NCBI RefSeq assembly: GCF_900291015.1
Contig: NZ_OLKL01000016.1
Coordinates: forward strand, 1 to 64,000
Reading direction: 5' to 3'
Length of the DNA stretch: 64,000 bases
Source: Pseudomonas persica
GTDB taxonomy: Bacteria; Pseudomonadota; Gammaproteobacteria; Pseudomonadales; Pseudomonadaceae
The position numbers were made by a program, and so were the translations under genes. This document shows positions 36,601 through 45,197 of the stretch, piece after piece. The notes under the pieces are model-generated. The model saw nothing but the letters and a program-made list of their open reading frames with translations. It was not told the DNA's origin and ran no database searches. The first letter of the stretch is position 1, and every line of letters begins with the position of its first letter.

Positions 36601-37497
36601 ATGCCCGCCCTAGACCACCCCCTGATCGACCAGTTCCTCGACGCCCTGTGGCTTGAAAAGGGCCTGTCCGACAACACCCGCGTGTCCTACCGCAGCGACC
36701 TGGCCCTGTTCAACGGCTGGCTGCAGGAACACGGCGTCAGCTTGCCTGACGCCGGTCGCGACCTGATTCTCGACCATCTGGCCTGGCGCCTCGACCAGGG
36801 CTACAAGCCACGCTCCACGGCACGCTTCCTGTCTGGCCTGCGCGGCTTCTTCCGCTACCTGCTGCGGGAGAAGCTGGTGGCCATCGACCCGACCCTGCTA
36901 GTCGACATGCCGCAACTGGGCAAGCCACTGCCCAAGTCACTGTCCGAAGCCGACGTCGAAGCCTTGCTGCAAGCCCCGGACCTGGGCGAGGCCATCGGTC
37001 AGCGTGACCGCGCCATGCTCGAAGTGCTCTATGCCTGCGGTCTGCGGGTTACCGAGCTGGTCAGCCTGGCCCTCGACCAGGTCAACCTGCGCCAGGGCGT
37101 GCTGCGGGTGATGGGCAAGGGCAGCAAGGAGCGCCTGGTACCCATGGGCGAGGAGGCTGTGCTGTGGCTGCAGCGCTACCTGCGCGATGGCCGCGCCGAA
37201 CTGCTCAATGGCCGCCCCAGCGATGTCTTGTTCCCCAGCCAGCGCGGCGAACAGATGACCCGTCAGACGTTCTGGCATCGCATCAAGCACCATGCCCGGG
37301 TTGCCGGCATCGACAAACCGCTGTCGCCGCATACCCTGCGCCATGCCTTTGCCACGCATCTGCTCAACCACGGCGCCGACCTGCGCGTGGTACAGCTACT
37401 GCTGGGCCACAGTGACCTGTCGACCACGCAGATCTACACCCATGTCGCCAAGGCACGCCTGCAGCAACTGCACGCCCAGCACCACCCACGTGGATGA
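36601..37497 (+). CDS. xerD: Tyrosine recombinase XerD
   Basis: With XerC, XerD resolves chromosome dimers at dif under control of FtsK. The 298-residue protein has an N-terminal core-binding domain (about 5-95) and a catalytic domain with the full set of residues: Arg149 (CGLRVTE), His244 and Arg247 (HTLRHAF), His270 (LLGHSD) and nucleophile Tyr279 (QIYTHV). It could in principle be XerC; the order xerD-dsbC-hom-thrC and sequence style favour XerD. Confidence 0.95.
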   Translation: MPALDHPLIDQFLDALWLEKGLSDNTRVSYRSDLALFNGWLQEHGVSLPDAGRDLILDHLAWRLDQGYKPRSTARFLSGLRGFFRYLLREKLVAIDPTLLVDMPQLGKPLPKSLSEADVEALLQAPDLGEAIGQRDRAMLEVLYACGLRVTELVSLALDQVNLRQGVLRVMGKGSKERLVPMGEEAVLWLQRYLRDGRAELLNGRPSDVLFPSQRGEQMTRQTFWHRIKHHARVAGIDKPLSPHTLRHAFATHLLNHGADLRVVQLLLGHSDLSTTQIYTHVAKARLQQLHAQHHPRG

Positions 37498-37650
37498 ATG
37501 TTTTTCATGTTCCGCCGACCGGCCCTTGCAAGGCCCTTCACCGGCGGTGTGATGTGGTAGGCTTGGGCGGTTTGCACCAAGGGCCGCACGGTCACCGCGT
37601 ATTTTCCGCGGGTGGCGCCCTCCGGCCCCTGTCCGCCTTCAGGAGTTCCC

Positions 37651-38394
37651 ATGCGCGTGACCCAGTTTTTCGCCGCCGCCGCGTTGGCGCTGGCCAGTAC
37701 CTTTGCCGTTGCCGCGGCAACCGACAACAATACCGCTGCCGAGCAGGCCATCCGTAAGTCGTTGCAGAACCTCGCGCTGGAAGTGCCCGTCGAAAGCGTG
37801 GCCAGCAGCCCGGTCAGCGGCCTGTATGAAGTCAAGCTGCAGGGCGGTCGCGTGCTGTATGCCAGCGGCGACGGCCAGTTCGTGATGCAGGGCTACCTGT
37901 TCCAGATCCAGGACGGCAAGCCGGTCAACCTCACCGAGAAGACCGAGCGTCTGGGTATTGCCAAGCTCATCAACGGCATTCCAGCCGCCGAGATGGTGGT
38001 TTATCCTGCCAAGGGCGAGACCAAGTCGCACATCACCGTGTTCACCGACACCACCTGCCCGTACTGCCACAAGCTGCACGCCGAGGTGCCCGAGCTCAAC
38101 CGCCGTGGTATCGAAGTGCGCTATGTCGCCTTCCCGCGCCAGGGCCTCGGCTCGCCGGGTGACCAGCAGTTGCAGGCCGTCTGGTGTTCCAGCGACCGCC
38201 GTGCGGCGATGGACAAGATGGTCGAGGGTGAAGAAATCAAGGCCGCCAAGTGCGCCAACCCGGTCAGCAAGCAGTTCCAGCTGGGCCAGTCGATCGGCGT
38301 CAACGGCACGCCGGCGATTGTCCTTGAAAGTGGCCAGGTCATTCCGGGCTACCAGCCGGCACCACAGGTTGCCAAGCTGGCACTGGCCAAGTAA
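37651..38394 (+). CDS. dsbC: Periplasmic disulfide isomerase DsbC
   Basis: DsbC reshuffles wrong disulfides in the periplasm. It has a signal peptide (FFAAAALALASTFAVA), an N-terminal dimerisation domain (to about residue 95), and a thioredoxin domain with active site CPYC at 136-139 and cis-Pro in NGTPAIV. 247 residues from ATG 37651, with AGGAG seven bases upstream; the longer frame adds 13 residues before the signal peptide and is rejected. Confidence 0.96.
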   Translation: MRVTQFFAAAALALASTFAVAAATDNNTAAEQAIRKSLQNLALEVPVESVASSPVSGLYEVKLQGGRVLYASGDGQFVMQGYLFQIQDGKPVNLTEKTERLGIAKLINGIPAAEMVVYPAKGETKSHITVFTDTTCPYCHKLHAEVPELNRRGIEVRYVAFPRQGLGSPGDQQLQAVWCSSDRRAAMDKMVEGEEIKAAKCANPVSKQFQLGQSIGVNGTPAIVLESGQVIPGYQPAPQVAKLALAK

Positions 38395-38477
38395 TCCAAT
38401 TCAGTACGCCGTCGTCATGGGGTGACGGCATGTTACACGGTCGGCATAGGTGTCGGCCGTTCAATGGGGAGTTCACA

Positions 38478-39782
38478 GTGAAACCGGTCAAAGTAGGCAT
38501 CTGTGGGTTGGGGACCGTCGGTGGCGGAACCTTCAATGTACTTCAGCGCAACGCCGAGGAGATTGCCCGCCGTGCCGGGCGCGGTATTGAAGTGGCACAG
38601 ATCGCCATGCGCTCGCAGAACCCGAACTGCCAGATTGCCGGTACCCCCATTACCGCTGACGTGTTCGAAGTTGCGAGCAACCCGGAGATCGACATTGTCA
38701 TCGAGCTGATCGGTGGCTATACCGTGGCCCGCGAACTGGTGCTCAAGGCCATCGAAAACGGCAAGCACGTGGTCACCGCGAACAAGGCGCTGATTGCCGT
38801 GCACGGCAATGAAATCTTCGCCAAGGCCCGCGAGAAGGGCGTGATCGTCGCCTTCGAAGCGGCCGTGGCCGGTGGCATCCCGGTGATCAAGGCCATCCGC
38901 GAAGGCCTGTCGGCCAACCACATCAACTGGCTGGCTGGCATCATCAACGGCACCGGCAACTTCATCCTCACCGAAATGCGTGAGAAGGGCCGTGCCTTCC
39001 CGGACGTGCTGGCCGAAGCCCAGGCGCTGGGTTACGCCGAAGCCGACCCGACTTTCGACGTTGAGGGCATCGATGCCGCGCACAAGCTGACCATCCTCGC
39101 CTCGATCGCGTTCGGCATCCCGCTGCAATTCGACAAGGCCTACACCGAAGGCATCACCCAGCTGACCACTGCTGACGTGAATTACGCCGAGGCCCTGGGC
39201 TACCGCATCAAGCACCTGGGCGTGGCCCGCCGCACTGCCGAAGGTATTGAACTGCGCGTGCACCCGACGCTGATCCCGGCCGACCGCCTGATCGCCAACG
39301 TCAACGGCGTGATGAACGCGGTCATGGTCAACGGCGACGCCGCCGGTTCCACCCTGTACTACGGCGCTGGTGCCGGCATGGAGCCTACCGCTTCGTCGGT
39401 GGTCGGCGACCTGGTCGATGTGGTCCGTGCCATGACCTCCGATCCGGAAAACCGCGTGCCGCACCTGGCCTTCCAGCCGGATTCGCTGTCGGCCCACCCG
39501 ATCCTGCCGATCGAAGCCTGCAAAAGCGCCTACTACCTGCGCATCCAGGCCAAGGATCACCCGGGCGTACTGGCCCAGGTGGCCAGCATCCTCTCGGAGC
39601 GTGGTATCAACATCGAGTCGATCATGCAGAAGGAAGCCGAGGAACAGGACGGCCTGGTGCCGATGATCCTGTTGACCCATGGCGTGGTCGAGCAGCGTAT
39701 CAACGACGCCATCGTCGCCCTGGAAGCCCTGCAGGACGTGGTCGGCAAGGTCGTGCGCATTCGCGTCGAGCAGCTCAACTAA
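38478..39782 (+). CDS. hom: Homoserine dehydrogenase
   Basis: Hom reduces aspartate semialdehyde to homoserine, the branch point of threonine and methionine synthesis. It has an NAD(P)-binding GLGTVGGGTFNVL (about residues 8-20), a catalytic middle and a C-terminal ACT domain (about 350-434), the feedback form. I chose the GTG start at 38478, with GGGGAG six bases upstream and 434 residues; an earlier ATG frame adds 16 residues that do not fit. Followed by thrC in the same direction. Confidence 0.97.
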   Translation: MKPVKVGICGLGTVGGGTFNVLQRNAEEIARRAGRGIEVAQIAMRSQNPNCQIAGTPITADVFEVASNPEIDIVIELIGGYTVARELVLKAIENGKHVVTANKALIAVHGNEIFAKAREKGVIVAFEAAVAGGIPVIKAIREGLSANHINWLAGIINGTGNFILTEMREKGRAFPDVLAEAQALGYAEADPTFDVEGIDAAHKLTILASIAFGIPLQFDKAYTEGITQLTTADVNYAEALGYRIKHLGVARRTAEGIELRVHPTLIPADRLIANVNGVMNAVMVNGDAAGSTLYYGAGAGMEPTASSVVGDLVDVVRAMTSDPENRVPHLAFQPDSLSAHPILPIEACKSAYYLRIQAKDHPGVLAQVASILSERGINIESIMQKEAEEQDGLVPMILLTHGVVEQRINDAIVALEALQDVVGKVVRIRVEQLN

Positions 39783-39840
39783 CAATAGTGCCGGCGGGCC
39801 GCCAGCGCGGCCCCGGCCCCAGCATCGAAGGTTTGCACCC

Positions 39841-41250
39841 ATGCGCTATATCAGTACCCGCGGCCAGGCACCGGCCCTGAATTTCGAAGACGTCCTGCTG
39901 GCTGGCCTGGCCAGCGACGGCGGCCTGTACGTCCCGGAAAACCTGCCACGCTTCACCCAGGAAGAAATCGCCTCGTGGGCCGGCCTGCCGTACCACGAAC
40001 TTGCCTTCCGGGTGATGCGCCCGTTCGTCGAAGGCAGCATCGCCGACGCCGACTTCAAGAAGATCCTCGAAGAAACCTACGGCGAGTTCGCCCACGCCGC
40101 AGTTGCCCCGCTGCGTCAACTGAACAGCAACGAGTGGGTGCTGGAGCTGTTCCATGGCCCGACCCTGGCGTTCAAGGACTTCGCCCTGCAACTGCTCGGC
40201 CGCCTGCTCGACCACGTGCTGGCCAAGCGCAACGAGCGCGTGGTGATCATCGGCGCCACCAGCGGTGACACTGGTTCCGCCGCCATCGAAGGCTGCCGCC
40301 GTTGCGACAACGTCGACATCTTCATCCTGCACCCGCACCAGCGCGTGTCGGAAGTGCAGCGCCGGCAGATGACCACCATCTTTGGCGACAACATCCACAA
40401 CATCGCCATTGAAGGCAACTTCGACGACTGCCAGGAAATGGTCAAGGCCAGCTTCGCCGACCAGTCGTTCCTCAAGGGCACCCGCCTGGTTGCGGTCAAC
40501 TCGATCAACTGGGCGCGGATCATGGCCCAGATCGTCTACTACTTCCACGCAGCCCTGCAGCTGGGTGGCCCGGCGCGTTCCGTGGCGTTCTCGGTGCCGA
40601 CCGGCAACTTCGGCGACATCTTCGCCGGCTACCTGGCGCGCAACATGGGCCTGCCGGTCAGCCAGCTGATCGTCGCCACCAACCGCAACGACATCCTGCA
40701 CCGCTTCATGAGCGGCAACCAGTACGTCAAGGAAGCCCTGCACGCGACCCTGTCGCCGTCGATGGACATCATGGTCTCGTCCAACTTCGAGCGCCTGCTG
40801 TTCGACCTGCACGGCCGCAACGGTGGCGCCATTGCCGAGCTGATGGCCAACTTCAAGCAAGGTGGCGGCTTCAGTGTCGAGCAAGACCGCTGGACCGAAG
40901 CGCGCAAGCTGTTCGACTCGCTGGCAGTCAGCGACGAGCAAACCTGCGAGACCATCGCCGAAGTGTTCGCCGCTACCGGTGAAGTGCTCGATCCGCACAC
41001 CGCAATTGGCGTCAAGGCCGCCCGCGAGTGCCGCCGCAGCCTGGACACGCCAATGGTGGTGCTGGGTACCGCGCACCCGGTCAAGTTCCCGGACGCGGTG
41101 GAGAAGGCCGGTGTGGGCAAGGCGCTGGAACTGCCTGCGCACCTCAGCGACCTGTTCAGCCGTGAAGAGCGTTGCACGGTGTTGGCCAATGACCTGAAGG
41201 CTGTGCAGGGCTTTGTCAGCCAGCATGGTAACCGCGGCAAGCCTCTGTAA
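39841..41250 (+). CDS. thrC: Threonine synthase
   Basis: ThrC converts phosphohomoserine to threonine with PLP. The 469-residue protein starts RYISTRGQAPALNFEDVLL. The PLP lysine lies in TLAFKDFALQLL, and the phosphate loop in GATSGDTGSAAIEG. Start ATG 39841, 58 bases after hom, so the two form an operon. The open frame upstream into hom is rejected. Confidence 0.97.
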   Translation: MRYISTRGQAPALNFEDVLLAGLASDGGLYVPENLPRFTQEEIASWAGLPYHELAFRVMRPFVEGSIADADFKKILEETYGEFAHAAVAPLRQLNSNEWVLELFHGPTLAFKDFALQLLGRLLDHVLAKRNERVVIIGATSGDTGSAAIEGCRRCDNVDIFILHPHQRVSEVQRRQMTTIFGDNIHNIAIEGNFDDCQEMVKASFADQSFLKGTRLVAVNSINWARIMAQIVYYFHAALQLGGPARSVAFSVPTGNFGDIFAGYLARNMGLPVSQLIVATNRNDILHRFMSGNQYVKEALHATLSPSMDIMVSSNFERLLFDLHGRNGGAIAELMANFKQGGGFSVEQDRWTEARKLFDSLAVSDEQTCETIAEVFAATGEVLDPHTAIGVKAARECRRSLDTPMVVLGTAHPVKFPDAVEKAGVGKALELPAHLSDLFSREERCTVLANDLKAVQGFVSQHGNRGKPL

Positions 41251-41256
41251 ACATCG

Positions 41257-41372
41257 GGGCCGCTCTGCGGCCCATCGCCGGCAAGCCAGCTTGCACCCCG
41301 ACCGCATAGACCCAAGATCATGTGCAGTCCCTGTGGGCGCTGGCTTGCCGGCGATGGGCTGCAGAGCAGCCC
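41257..41372. repeat. 34-bp inverted repeat after thrC
   Basis: The arms 41257-41290 and 41339-41372 match at 32 of 34 positions (core CCCATCGCCGGCAAGCCAGC). This is a different repeat family from the REP units above; a related pair lies at 55730-55850. Confidence 0.9.
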
Positions 41373-41470
41373 TGATTCTCCGAATCCTCCCACTGCTCAA
41401 TCAGAAATATCCTATTCAGGGCGCCCCGCGCCAAGCATAAATTAGCCGGTCCTCCCACCAGGAGCGGCTC

Positions 41471-41890
41471 ATGCACCAGCCCTACGTGTTGATCCACCAG
41501 GCTCGCCCATCCCATCAGATCCTCCTGCACCAGGCCCTCAACGCCCAGGGCATTTTCCATGTGCGCATCAGCGAAACCAGCGCAGACCTCGACGCCTGCC
41601 TGAGCGCCGATCACTGCCCCGACCTGCTGATCCTTGACCACGGCATGCCAACCCGGGCCGGACTTGCCTTGCTCGAACAGCAGCATCGAACACGCGCTTT
41701 GCTGTTTGTCGGCCAGGCTACCCCCAGGCGCCGCAACCTTGCCCAAGAGGCCAGAAGCCGCGGGTTGTGGGTGCTCGCCGAGCTGCCCTGGCCGCTTTCG
41801 ATGCCACGCCTGCAGCGTGCCCTGCAAGCAATGCAGGTGCGTCCCTGGCGGCGTATTCAAACTGTCACGTCCGCCCAGCATGCTCACTGA
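41471..41890 (+). CDS. Receiver-like protein with degenerate acidic pocket
   Basis: This 139-residue protein has the alternating pattern of a response-regulator receiver: YVLIHQARPSHQILLHQAL, then CPDLLILDHGMPTRAGLALL where LLILDHGMP matches the phosphorylated-Asp strand. The two acidic residues normally at the end of the first strand are missing (Gln-Ala instead), and the conserved Lys near the end is not evident. Phosphorylation is therefore doubtful. No output domain. Good ribosome site (CAGGAG). Function unknown. Confidence 0.6.
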   Translation: MHQPYVLIHQARPSHQILLHQALNAQGIFHVRISETSADLDACLSADHCPDLLILDHGMPTRAGLALLEQQHRTRALLFVGQATPRRRNLAQEARSRGLWVLAELPWPLSMPRLQRALQAMQVRPWRRIQTVTSAQHAH

Positions 41891-41969
41891 AGCAGCCGCG
41901 GTGTAACGAACTTTCCGCTGCGTCTGTTGGTCAGTTCCTCTATAGCCCACCACGCAGCGAGTGATCCGG

Positions 41970-42251
41970 ATGGAAAGAATCTGCAGACTGCTCAACGAAG
42001 CCCTGACCCCCTACCAGACCCACCTCGGCGTCGCCGATGCCCTGGGCAATCGCCAATTGACCGTTCACGACCGCCTCGCCGGCATCACACTGCGGCGCAC
42101 GGTCAGCGAGCGCCAGTTGCAGGAACAACGCCTGTTGATCGACCTGGTGGATGGCCTCCACCGTGACCTGCAGATCGCCGAAGGGCGTTTGCAACCTTGT
42201 GTGATCGCGGCGTTGCAGCAACGCCAGCAACCCCATGGAACCTTTGCCTGA
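41970..42251 (+). CDS. DUF3509-type small protein
   Basis: This 93-residue protein reads MERICRLLNEALTPYQ ... LTVHDRLAG ... TVSERQLQEQRLL, a pattern I associate with the Pseudomonas-specific DUF3509 family of unknown function. It is predicted soluble and helical. An in-frame GTG nine bases earlier is also possible. An intrinsic terminator lies about 95 bases after the stop. Confidence 0.7.
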   Translation: MERICRLLNEALTPYQTHLGVADALGNRQLTVHDRLAGITLRRTVSERQLQEQRLLIDLVDGLHRDLQIAEGRLQPCVIAALQQRQQPHGTFA

Positions 42252-42344
42252 GTGGTTTATCAGAGACTGTAGTGCAGCCTGACCAGTGCTTTGCTCCGGC
42301 GCTGGCAGGACTGTCACGAGAAGTCCTCCAGGACTTTCGCTTGG

Positions 42345-42381
42345 CCCCGGGCGTTTCTCCCCAGCGTCCGGGGTTTCTTTT
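42345..42381 (+). terminator. Intrinsic terminator after DUF3509 gene
   Basis: The stem CCCCGGGCG/CGTCCGGGG (one G-T pair) has an 11-base loop and is followed by TTTCTTTT. Plus-strand orientation. Confidence 0.7.
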
Positions 42382-42419
42382 GGTCTTGCCTGCACCGGCC
42401 CTATCGCCGGAACAGGCAA

Positions 42420-43295
42420 TCAGTGGTCTTCGAAGAAGCGCCGGCTCTCTTCCAGGTAGTCTTCCTGCAAGGCCGGGTCCAGCCAGCGTGCGTACAACCC
42501 CGGCAACACATCCCGGCGCAGGGCAGGCAGCAACTGGTCGATGTGGGCAATCGCTTCACGCCCCAGCGCGTTGCGCGAACAGCCCACATGCAGAAACTGG
42601 TAGTGGTTCACCCCCTGCACAGGATGAAACCGATAATCAGCCAGTGCCCCGCCTTGCTGCTCGATCAGGTAGCGCACTTCAGGCCAGTAGCCGAGCACCA
42701 GGCGCAGGCGCCCCAGTTGTTGCATCTGCAGCAGGTTGGCGGTGGCGTCGTTGCCGTAGTGGTGAATGAGCGCGGTGTCGGGTAACTGGCGCAGGATGGC
42801 GTCGATCTGCGTGCCGTAGCTGCGCCCGGCGACCACCCCCAGCTTCTGCGGGGGCTTGCTCAGCAGGCCATGCAGGTCTACCTCCTGGCCGGCGAGGTAA
42901 GGCGCCACCAGTTTCTGGCTGTCCTTGCGCAACACCACGCCGCCACTGAGCACGCCCAGTGATGAAATGGAAAAGTGCACATACTCGGCGCGCTCCGGTG
43001 TCCACAGCAAGGTCGGGTCGCAGGTGAAGCTGTTGCGGTCTTGCAGCATCTGGATGCTGCGGGCGCGGTTGACCCGCACGATACTGTGGTCGTATTCGGG
43101 CATCTGCCCGATCAGCAGGGGCAACAGCTGGTCGATCACCCCCTGGCCTTGCTCCGGGCCTTCGAAAATGGTGAACGGCGGCAGGTCACGCGCCAGCCAG
43201 AAGATGCGCTCCTTGGCGCTGGCAGGCTGCAGCAGCAATGTGGGCAGCAGCCCGCACAGCAGGGCCAGCTGACGTAGGCAACGGGCAGCACGCAT
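42420..43295 (-). CDS. Periplasmic solute-binding-like protein (TIGR02285 type)
   Basis: This 291-residue protein has a signal peptide (LALLCGLLPTLLLQPASA) and a two-lobed periplasmic binding fold starting ERIFWLARDLPPFTIF. It resembles TIGR02285, a Pseudomonas-rich group of SBP_bac_3-like proteins of unknown ligand. No transporter genes are next to it, so it may be a sensor partner or scavenger rather than part of an ABC importer. Confidence 0.75.
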   Translation of the reverse strand: MRAARCLRQLALLCGLLPTLLLQPASAKERIFWLARDLPPFTIFEGPEQGQGVIDQLLPLLIGQMPEYDHSIVRVNRARSIQMLQDRNSFTCDPTLLWTPERAEYVHFSISSLGVLSGGVVLRKDSQKLVAPYLAGQEVDLHGLLSKPPQKLGVVAGRSYGTQIDAILRQLPDTALIHHYGNDATANLLQMQQLGRLRLVLGYWPEVRYLIEQQGGALADYRFHPVQGVNHYQFLHVGCSRNALGREAIAHIDQLLPALRRDVLPGLYARWLDPALQEDYLEESRRFFEDH

Positions 43296-43315
43296 GGACC
43301 AGGGCAGCGCCAGGG

Positions 43316-44515
43316 TCAGACTGTGCCTGCTGCGCGCAGGCTGGCGATGGCCGCCGCGTCGTAGCCCAGGTTACTGAGCAGCGCCTCGGTGTGTTCGCCC
43401 AGCGCCGGGCCGACCCACTCGCTGGAGCCGGGAGTGTCCGACAGCTTGGGCACGATGCCCGGCATGCGGAACGGCTTGCCGTCCGGCAGTTTGGCCTGCA
43501 GGAACATTTCGCGTGCCAGGTATTGCGGGTCGTTGAACATGTCCTCGGCCGAGTAGATACGGCTGGCCGGCACTTCGGCGCTGTTCAGCACCTGCATCAG
43601 TTGCTCCAGCGGCAGGCTGTTGGCCCAGCGGTCGATCACCCCGTACAGCTCGTCACGGCGCAGGTCGCGGCCATCGTTGGTGGCCAGAGTCGGGTCGTCG
43701 GCGAGGTCGGGGCGGCCAATGGCCTGCATGAAGCGCTTGAAGATCGCATCGCCGTTGGCGCCGATCTGCACATGCTTGCCGTCCGCGCTGGTGTGGATGG
43801 AGGAGGGCGTGATGCCCGGCATGATGTTGCCGGTGCGTTCGCGGATAAAACCGAACACATCGAACTCCGGGACCATGCTTTCCATCATGGCGAAGATCGC
43901 TTCGTACAGGGCCACGTCCACCACTTGGCCCTGGCCACCGTTGACTTCCCGGTGCCGCAGCGCCATCAGTGCGCCGATCACCCCCCACAGGGCAGCAATC
44001 GAGTCACCGATGGAAATGCCCGTGCGCACCGGTGGGCGGTCGTCGAAGCCGGTGATGTAGCGCAGGCCGCCCATCGACTCGCCCACGGCGCCGAAGCCCG
44101 GTTGGTCCTTCATTGGCCCGGTCTGGCCGAAACCCGACAGGCGCACCATTACCAGGCGCGGATTGAGCGCGTGCAGCACGTCCCAGCCCAGGCCGAGCTT
44201 TTCCAGCACGCCCGGGCGAAAGTTCTCGATCAGGATGTCGGCTTCGGCCAGCAGGCGCTTGAGAATCTCGCGGCCCTCGGGGTGCTTGAGGTTGAGGGTG
44301 AGCGACTGCTTGTTGCGCGCCTGCACGAACCACCACAGCGAGGTGCCTTCGTACAGCTTGCGCCATTTGCGCAACGGGTCGCCGCCATCGGGCGATTCGA
44401 CCTTGATCACTTCGGCGCCGAATTCGGCACAGATGCGCGAGGCGAACGGGCCAGCGATCAGGGTACCGAGTTCGACAACTTTGAGGCCGGCGAGGGGTTT
44501 GCTGGGCGTCGACAT
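43316..44515 (-). CDS. CaiB/BaiF family CoA-transferase
   Basis: This 399-residue class III CoA-transferase starts PLAGLKVVELGTLIAGPFAS and has the catalytic Asp in the DILIENFRPGVLEKLGLG region or just after it. Such enzymes move CoA between carboxylic acids. The acyl substrate is not predictable. It lies 20 bases upstream of the periplasmic protein gene on the same strand and may share a transcript; no other acid-metabolism gene is adjacent. Confidence 0.9.
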   Translation of the reverse strand: MSTPSKPLAGLKVVELGTLIAGPFASRICAEFGAEVIKVESPDGGDPLRKWRKLYEGTSLWWFVQARNKQSLTLNLKHPEGREILKRLLAEADILIENFRPGVLEKLGLGWDVLHALNPRLVMVRLSGFGQTGPMKDQPGFGAVGESMGGLRYITGFDDRPPVRTGISIGDSIAALWGVIGALMALRHREVNGGQGQVVDVALYEAIFAMMESMVPEFDVFGFIRERTGNIMPGITPSSIHTSADGKHVQIGANGDAIFKRFMQAIGRPDLADDPTLATNDGRDLRRDELYGVIDRWANSLPLEQLMQVLNSAEVPASRIYSAEDMFNDPQYLAREMFLQAKLPDGKPFRMPGIVPKLSDTPGSSEWVGPALGEHTEALLSNLGYDAAAIASLRAAGTV

Positions 44516-44646
44516 GGGGCATCCGTGGCAGTTGGGCAGAGCCGTGGTTTTATCACACGTCGGTTTCGCCGGGTACTGCTGCGGCGCATGGAAGGTGCGG
44601 ATGGGTTAGACTGTGCCACTTTTCTTTTGCACGAAGCCCGTCGACC

Positions 44647-45189
44647 ATGGCCCAGCCGTCCACCACCTACAAGTTCGAACTGAATCTCACCGACCTTGAT
44701 CGCAACGTCTACGAAAGCGTCAAGCAGACCATCGCGCGCCACCCTTCGGAAACCGAAGAGCGCATGGCAGTTCGGCTGCTGGCGTATGCGCTCTGGTACA
44801 ACGAGAACTTGTCGTTTGGCCGCGGCCTGTCGGATGTCGATGAACCGGCGCTGTGGGAAAAGAGCCTGGACGACCGCGTGCTGCACTGGATCGAAGTCGG
44901 CCAACCGGATGCCGACCGCCTGACCTGGTGCTCGCGTCGCACCGAACGCACTAGCCTGCTGGCATACGGCAGCCTGCGGGTGTGGGAGGGCAAGGTGGTG
45001 GGCGCGGTCAAGAACCTGAAGAACCTGAGCATCGCCGCGGTGCCGCAAGAGGTACTGGAGACCCTGGCCACCGACATGCCGCGCAGCATCAAATGGGACG
45101 TGATGATCAGCGAAGGTACCGTATTCGTCACCGACGATCGTGGCCAGCATGAAGTCCAGTTGCAGTGGCTGCTAGGTGAGCGCGGCTGA
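44647..45189 (+). CDS. yaeQ: YaeQ family protein
   Basis: This 180-residue protein matches YaeQ throughout: TYKFELNLTDLDRNVYESVK, HPSETEERMAVRLLAYAL, WIEVGQPDADRL. The family has a nuclease-like PD-(D/E)XK fold (QPDADRL and the nearby acids) but its role is unsettled; it was once linked to RfaH compensation. It lies eight bases before recJ, likely in one operon. Confidence 0.94.
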   Translation: MAQPSTTYKFELNLTDLDRNVYESVKQTIARHPSETEERMAVRLLAYALWYNENLSFGRGLSDVDEPALWEKSLDDRVLHWIEVGQPDADRLTWCSRRTERTSLLAYGSLRVWEGKVVGAVKNLKNLSIAAVPQEVLETLATDMPRSIKWDVMISEGTVFVTDDRGQHEVQLQWLLGERG

Positions 45190-45197
45190 AACAACCC

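Noticed and set aside
36601-37497. Tyrosine recombinase as sign of an integrated element
   Set aside because: It is a full-length XerD-type enzyme in a housekeeping neighbourhood, with no att-like repeats or phage genes.
42300-42345. A second hairpin (AGGACT/AGTCCT) before the DUF3509 terminator
   Set aside because: The stem is only six bases and is probably chance.
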